Part shown: positions 59,655 through 64,000 of the stretch, piece by piece
Layout: the number at the start of each line of letters is the position of its first letter
How positions within the stretch are numbered: the first letter of the stretch is position 1
Assembly: GCF_006228325.1 (NCBI RefSeq)
Contig: NZ_CP040231.1
Location: 1,561,001-1,625,000, forward strand
Reading direction: 5' to 3'
DNA from: Streptococcus sp. 1643
GTDB taxonomy: Bacteria; Bacillota; Bacilli; Lactobacillales; Streptococcaceae
Length of the DNA stretch: 64,000 nt
The notes under the pieces: model-generated
What the model saw: only the letters and a program-made list of their open reading frames with translations
Databases searched by the model: none
Told to the model about the DNA's origin: nothing
Position numbers and translations under genes: made by a program

Positions 59655-62600
59655 TTAGTCTGATTCATCGTTTCGTTTCTTTTTACCTAGCAATCCAAGT
59701 GTCATGGCACCTGCTAGGGCTGTCAGAATTCCTAGATTTTTCAAACCATCTTCTTGACTTCCTGTATTTGGAAGTTGATTTTTTTCTACAGAGATGTTTT
59801 GCGTCAATTGATCTGGTTTCGAATCAGGTACTGAAAGTTCTTTTTTATCAGACGGCTTCACTTGCTCTGGAAGTTCTACTACTGTTGGAGTATAGAATCC
59901 TGAAATGATATTTCCATTACGGTCTTTACGGATCACTTTCACACCTTTGGCTTGTCCTACAAAGTCTGCCTCAGGGGTAAAGGTGACGGTGCCATCTGGT
60001 GAGATTACGTAAGTTCCTTCACCTGGAATCACTTTTTCAGTTGATCCATCTTCAAAGGTTGGCGGAACTGTCAGATCGACATCACCTGTAAAGTTTGGTT
60101 TACCAGTCTGAGTTTGACCTTTAAGACCTTCTGATGTCGCATCACTCACTTGTGTTTGTCCAAGGACAGTTGGTGTGTAGTGAGCAGTAACTACATTTCC
60201 ATACACATCCAAACGTTTCACAACCAATCCTTTAGCTGTACCAACAAAGTCTGGTTCTGGAGTAAAGGTAATCTTACCATCTTTATCAATTGTATAGCTT
60301 CCTTCACCCGGAACAACCATAGTCGTGCTACCATCCTCAAATGTTGGTGGTACAGTCGAATCGATATGTCCTTCAAACACTGGTGTTGCCACTTGTGGTT
60401 GGCCTTTTGCTCCTGTAGAAACCGTATCATGACCAGTAGATGGACCTACAACTGTTGGGCGATAGCTTGCAGTAACTGGAGTACCGTTCTTATCCTTGCG
60501 GACAATCGTTACACCGGTTCCTTTTCCTACAAAATTAGCTTCTGGAGTGAAGGTCACTGTGCCATCTGGTGAGATTGCATAAGTCCCTTCACCTGGAATC
60601 ACTTTTTCAGTTGATCCATCTTCAAATGTTGCTGCCACAGTTTCATCGATTGGAACAAGCGGATCACCACCTTCAAATGTTGGGGTACCTGTTTGAACAA
60701 GACCCTTAATGTTAACTGAAGAAGTATCTTTACCAGTTGGCGTTACTTTCGTAAACTCTGGACTGTAGGTCGCAGTCACCGGGGTGCCATTCTTATCTAC
60801 GCGCTTGACTGTGACTGGATCTGGGTTGCCTACAAACTGCTTATCTGGAGTGAAGGTCACTGTACCATCTGGCGCAATCGTGTAGGTTCCTTGGCCTGGA
60901 ATAGATTTCTCTTTGCTTCCATCTGCGAAGGTTGGCTCTACTGTTTCATCAATTGGAACCAGTGGATCACCACCTTGGAAGCTTGGAGTGCCTGTTTGTG
61001 GAACACCTTGAGGGCCTGTGCTTGTTGCGTTAGTCCCTGTAGGTGTCACTTTAGTCACTGTTGGGGTATAAGTCGCAGTGACTGGAGTTCCATTCTTATC
61101 TACCCGTCTAACTGTTACTGGATTTGGAGTTCCAACGTACTTCTTATCCGGCGTAAAGGTAATAGATCCATCTAGATTGATACTGTATTCACCTACACCT
61201 GGAACTGTTTTTGTTGACTGACCATCTTCGAAAGTCATTGGTTTCGTATCATCAATTGGAACCAATGGATTGCCTTCTGTGAAGGTTGGGGTACCCTTTT
61301 GCGGTTGACCTTGGATACCTGTGCTGGTTGCGTTAGTGCTGGTTGGAACTACTTCTTTCACCACCGCTTGGTACTTGACAGTAACAGGAGTTCCGTTGGC
61401 ATCCACTCGAGTCAATTCAAGCTCTGGTGTTTCACCCTTGAACTGTTTATCGGGAGTAAAGGTCACCTTACCGTCTGCGTCCACTTCGAACTTACCAACA
61501 TTTGGCACTTCTTTCACAGTTGTACCATTGTCAAATAGTGGAGTTGAATCAGCTGGGAATGGAACTGAGTCATGGCCTGGCGTGAAGGTCACTTTACCTT
61601 CTTGTACCTGACCTTGCAAACCTTCTGTATTATCACCTGAACCAGTTGGCGTTACTTTCGTAAACTCTGGACTGTAAGTCGCAGTAACTGGGGTGCCATT
61701 CTTATCTACGCGTTTGACTGTGACTGGAGCTGGATTTCCAACAAACTGTTTGTCTGGAGTGAAAGTTACAGTTCCGTCTGGCGCAATCGTGTAAGTTCCT
61801 TGACCTGGAATAGATTTCTCTTTGCTTCCATCTTCGAAGGTTGGCTCTACTGTTTCATCAATTGGAACCAGTGAATCACCGCCTTGGAAGCTTGGAGTAC
61901 CAGTTTGTGGAAGTCCTTGAGGACCTGTGCTGGTTGCACCGGTTCCTGTAGGAGTCACCTTAGTAAACTCTGGGCTGTAAGTCGCAGTAACTGGGGTACC
62001 ATTCTTATCTACGCGTTTGACTGTGACTGGAGCTGGGTTCCCAACAAACTGCTTATCTGGAGTGAAAGTTACAGTTCCGTCTGGCGCAATCGTGTAAGTT
62101 CCTTGACCTGGAATAGATTTCTCTTTGCTGCCATCTTCGAAGGCTGGCTCAACTGTTTCATCGATTGGAACCAGTGGATCACCACCTTGGAAGCTTGGAG
62201 TGCCTGTTTGTGGAACACCCTGAGGGCCTGTGCTGGTTGCACCGGTTCCAGTTGGGGTTACTTTCGTAAACTCTGGACTGTAAGTCGCAGTAACTGGGGT
62301 GCCATTCTTATCTACGCGTTTGACTGTGACTGGAGCTGGATTTCCAACAAACTGTTTGTCTGGAGTGAAAGTTACAGTTCCGTCTGGCGCAATCGTGTAA
62401 GTTCCTTGACCTGGAATAGATTTCTCTTTGCTGCCATCTTCGAAGGTTGGCTCGACTGTTTCATCGATTGGAACAAGTGGGTCACCACCTTGGAAGCTTG
62501 GAGTGCCTGTTTGTGGAAGTCCTTGAGGACCTGTGCTCGTTGCACCGGTTCCAGTTGGAGTCACCTTAGTAAACTCTGGGCTGTAAGTCGCAGTCACTGG

Positions 62601-64000
62601 GGTGCCATTCTTATCTACGCGTTTGACTGTTACTGGATCTGGTTTGCCGACAAACTGTTTGTCTGGGATAAATGTTACTGTCCCATCTGGCGCAATTGTG
62701 TAAGTTCCTTGACCTGGAATAGACTTCTCTTTGCTTCCATCTTCGAAGGTTGGCTCGACTGTTTCATCAATTGGAACCAATGGGTCGCCACCTTGGAAGC
62801 TTGGAGTTCCTGTTTGTGGAACACCCTGAGGACCTGTGCTGGTTGCGTTAGTGCTGGTTGGAACTACTTCTTTCACCACCGCTTGGTACTTGACAGTAAC
62901 AGGAGTTCCGTTGGCATCCACACGAGTCAATTCAAGCTCTGGCGTTTCACCCTTGAACTGTTTGTCAGGAGTAAAGGTCACCTTACCGTCCGCGTCCACT
63001 TCGAATTTACCAACATTTGGCACTTCTTTCACAGCTGTACCATTGTCAAATAGTGGAGTCGAATCAGCTGGGAATGGAACTGAGTCATGGCCTGGGGTGA
63101 AGGTCACTTTACCTTCTTGCACTTGACCTTGAAGTCCTTCTGTCTTATCACCTGAACCTGTTGGTGTTATTCTTTCAACAACTGGGGTATAGGTCGTTAC
63201 AGCCGACTCTCCATTTTTATCCACCACTCCAACTTGAACTGGAGTTGCCGGACCATAGAAGGTTTTCAGTGGAGTAAAGACAATTGTTTTATTTACAAGA
63301 TCTAAATCGTACGTCCCTTGGTCGGCAATGGTTAGCGAAGTTACCTTTTGTCCATTCTCATCATAAAGAAAGACACTACTTTGGACTAGTTCAACGGATT
63401 TCTTTGCTCCATTAATGGTTGTTGTCCCTTTTGTAAAGTGAACCTCACTCTCGCTTGCTCTATCCTCATCAAAGTGAATCGTCGCTGCCTGCTTCTGCCC
63501 TTGAAGGCCTTTAGATTTCGCTGCACTTGCTGAAGGTACAACTGGAATCCGAATATAATACACCACCCGATACCAGGTAAATTCTTTTTCCAACTCTTCA
63601 TCTCTAGGATCATCCGCGGTCAATAAATATTCATCGAGAGCTCCTTCTCCCGACATTGTGTTTGCGTCAATATCCTCTCTTGGATAATAGCCAGGAATTT
63701 CAGGAGAAATCACTTGAGACCAAGTTTGGTCTGCAGACCAGGCTGAGTTTGTCACACCTGCTGTCGCATCATTTGGTTGCCGTTTCGCCAAAACCTGATC
63801 AATTCTCTTGGTTCGAGTAAACGAATGAGTCTCAACATGTTTTGGAGGGAGGAGTGATAAATCAGAATGGTTTGTTTTTTTGAGATATTCAAAATCAACC
63901 TCGCGAGTTCCACGAACAGTTTCGGTTAGTTCTGTAATCTTGTGTCTAAACTGAAACTTGAATTGTTTTGGACTAGCCGAGTCACCAAAGGTATGATCTG
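59655..64000 (-). CDS. cshA: CshA-type fibrillar surface adhesin (5' end outside window)
   Basis: At least 1447 residues are visible; the frame stays open to the right edge, so the start and probably the N-terminal non-repetitive head lie outside. Near the edge the protein reads KQFKFQFRHKITELTETVRG and EVDFEYLKKTNHSDLSLLPP. Then come twelve CshA-type repeats of about 95-105 residues, each with a GLQGQ/GPQG-like start, a VPGxGTY turn, a GTVTFTPDKQFVG core and a DKNGTPVTATYxP end. A short spacer leads to LPNTG, a hydrophobic segment and GKKKRNDESD for sortase anchoring. In S. gordonii CshA forms surface fibrils that bind fibronectin and other bacteria; a similar role is inferred. A terminator follows. 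Confidence 0.92.
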   Translation of the reverse strand, partial: DHTFGDSASPKQFKFQFRHKITELTETVRGTREVDFEYLKKTNHSDLSLLPPKHVETHSFTRTKRIDQVLAKRQPNDATAGVTNSAWSADQTWSQVISPEIPGYYPREDIDANTMSGEGALDEYLLTADDPRDEELEKEFTWYRVVYYIRIPVVPSASAAKSKGLQGQKQAATIHFDEDRASESEVHFTKGTTTINGAKKSVELVQSSVFLYDENGQKVTSLTIADQGTYDLDLVNKTIVFTPLKTFYGPATPVQVGVVDKNGESAVTTYTPVVERITPTGSGDKTEGLQGQVQEGKVTFTPGHDSVPFPADSTPLFDNGTAVKEVPNVGKFEVDADGKVTFTPDKQFKGETPELELTRVDANGTPVTVKYQAVVKEVVPTSTNATSTGPQGVPQTGTPSFQGGDPLVPIDETVEPTFEDGSKEKSIPGQGTYTIAPDGTVTFIPDKQFVGKPDPVTVKRVDKNGTPVTATYSPEFTKVTPTGTGATSTGPQGLPQTGTPSFQGGDPLVPIDETVEPTFEDGSKEKSIPGQGTYTIAPDGTVTFTPDKQFVGNPAPVTVKRVDKNGTPVTATYSPEFTKVTPTGTGATSTGPQGVPQTGTPSFQGGDPLVPIDETVEPAFEDGSKEKSIPGQGTYTIAPDGTVTFTPDKQFVGNPAPVTVKRVDKNGTPVTATYSPEFTKVTPTGTGATSTGPQGLPQTGTPSFQGGDSLVPIDETVEPTFEDGSKEKSIPGQGTYTIAPDGTVTFTPDKQFVGNPAPVTVKRVDKNGTPVTATYSPEFTKVTPTGSGDNTEGLQGQVQEGKVTFTPGHDSVPFPADSTPLFDNGTTVKEVPNVGKFEVDADGKVTFTPDKQFKGETPELELTRVDANGTPVTVKYQAVVKEVVPTSTNATSTGIQGQPQKGTPTFTEGNPLVPIDDTKPMTFEDGQSTKTVPGVGEYSINLDGSITFTPDKKYVGTPNPVTVRRVDKNGTPVTATYTPTVTKVTPTGTNATSTGPQGVPQTGTPSFQGGDPLVPIDETVEPTFADGSKEKSIPGQGTYTIAPDGTVTFTPDKQFVGNPDPVTVKRVDKNGTPVTATYSPEFTKVTPTGKDTSSVNIKGLVQTGTPTFEGGDPLVPIDETVAATFEDGSTEKVIPGEGTYAISPDGTVTFTPEANFVGKGTGVTIVRKDKNGTPVTASYRPTVVGPSTGHDTVSTGAKGQPQVATPVFEGHIDSTVPPTFEDGSTTMVVPGEGSYTIDKDGKITFTPEPDFVGTAKGLVVKRLDVYGNVVTAHYTPTVLGQTQVSDATSEGLKGQTQTGKPNFTGDVDLTVPPTFEDGSTEKVIPGEGTYVISPDGTVTFTPEADFVGQAKGVKVIRKDRNGNIISGFYTPTVVELPEQVKPSDKKELSVPDSKPDQLTQNISVEKNQLPNTGSQEDGLKNLGILTALAGAMTLGLLGKKKRNDESD
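60720..63170 (-). repeat. Near-identical CshA repeat block
   Basis: Within cshA, several roughly 300-base units are almost identical (for example those covering 61650-62830), and the unit at about 61320-61640 is nearly the same as that at about 62835-63150. The pattern indicates block duplication of several modules rather than simple single-unit slippage. Confidence 0.75.

Noticed and set aside
61884..63053. A 389-codon antisense frame in cshA
   Set aside because: Shadow of repetitive coding DNA, Trp/Cys-rich and without a translation signal.

Overview
The window looks like a chromosomal segment of a mitis-group Streptococcus (S. mitis / S. oralis type). The DNA is AT-rich and many promoters have extended -10 boxes (TGnTATAAT). 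The flank clpL-luxS-DUF1846-dexB, followed by a wzg/wzh/wzd/wze capsule cluster and aliA, is the arrangement known for the pneumococcal/mitis capsule locus. LPNTG-anchored surface proteins, a CshA fibril protein and aliC/aliD also fit. The species cannot be fixed from sequence reading alone.

1-22 kb is the capsule/receptor-polysaccharide locus, read mostly on the minus strand from dexB towards aliA. Its order is dexB, aliC, aliD, the regulatory/export genes cpsA-B-C-D, a short priming sugar-phosphate transferase, a DUF4422 glycosyltransferase, Wzy polymerase, a LicD-type phosphotransferase, a GT4 transferase, a broken GT2 gene, an intact GT2, a 31-codon ORF, Wzx flippase, UDP-galactopyranose mutase (Glf) and a probable galactofuranosyltransferase. 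The 3' end is scarred: an rmlA fragment (minus strand) is fused tail-to-tail to an inverted, C-terminally altered rmlD (plus strand), so the rhamnose cassette was mostly lost here. The predicted product is a galactofuranose-containing, possibly phosphocholine-decorated polysaccharide made by the Wzx/Wzy route.

22-26.5 kb holds a DUF1846 protein, luxS and the CtsR-type heat-shock gene clpL. clpL has three CtsR-like operators and a 29-codon leader ORF. 26.7-36.8 kb carries two divergently transcribed giant LPXTG surface proteins: one with Spy0128/FctA-like and Cna-B-like domains on a proline-rich stalk, the other with a parallel beta-helix and G5 repeats.

37-52 kb is core metabolism: pyruvate formate-lyase, DNA polymerase IV, undecaprenyl-diphosphatase, a DUF2207 membrane protein, an amino-acid ABC importer with fused binding protein and permease, a SPFH protein and the ilvB-N-C...A branched-chain amino acid genes with a CodY-like box. 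52-55.5 kb is the str cluster (rpsL, rpsG, fusA), with a possible structured RNA and terminator between rpsG and fusA. 55.8-59.5 kb is a two-component system plus ABC-2 exporter operon headed by two tiny membrane proteins and preceded by a TATGACA/TGTCATA palindrome. 59.6 kb to the window end is the 3' part of a cshA-type fibril gene with twelve visible CshA repeats.

No rRNA, tRNA, CRISPR, transposase or prophage genes were recognised. The most interesting unexplained signals are the possible structured element upstream of fusA, the rml inversion scar, the 18-bp perfect hairpin inside the capsule operon, the 25-bp tandem repeat upstream of the capsule promoter and the probable operator of the two-component operon.
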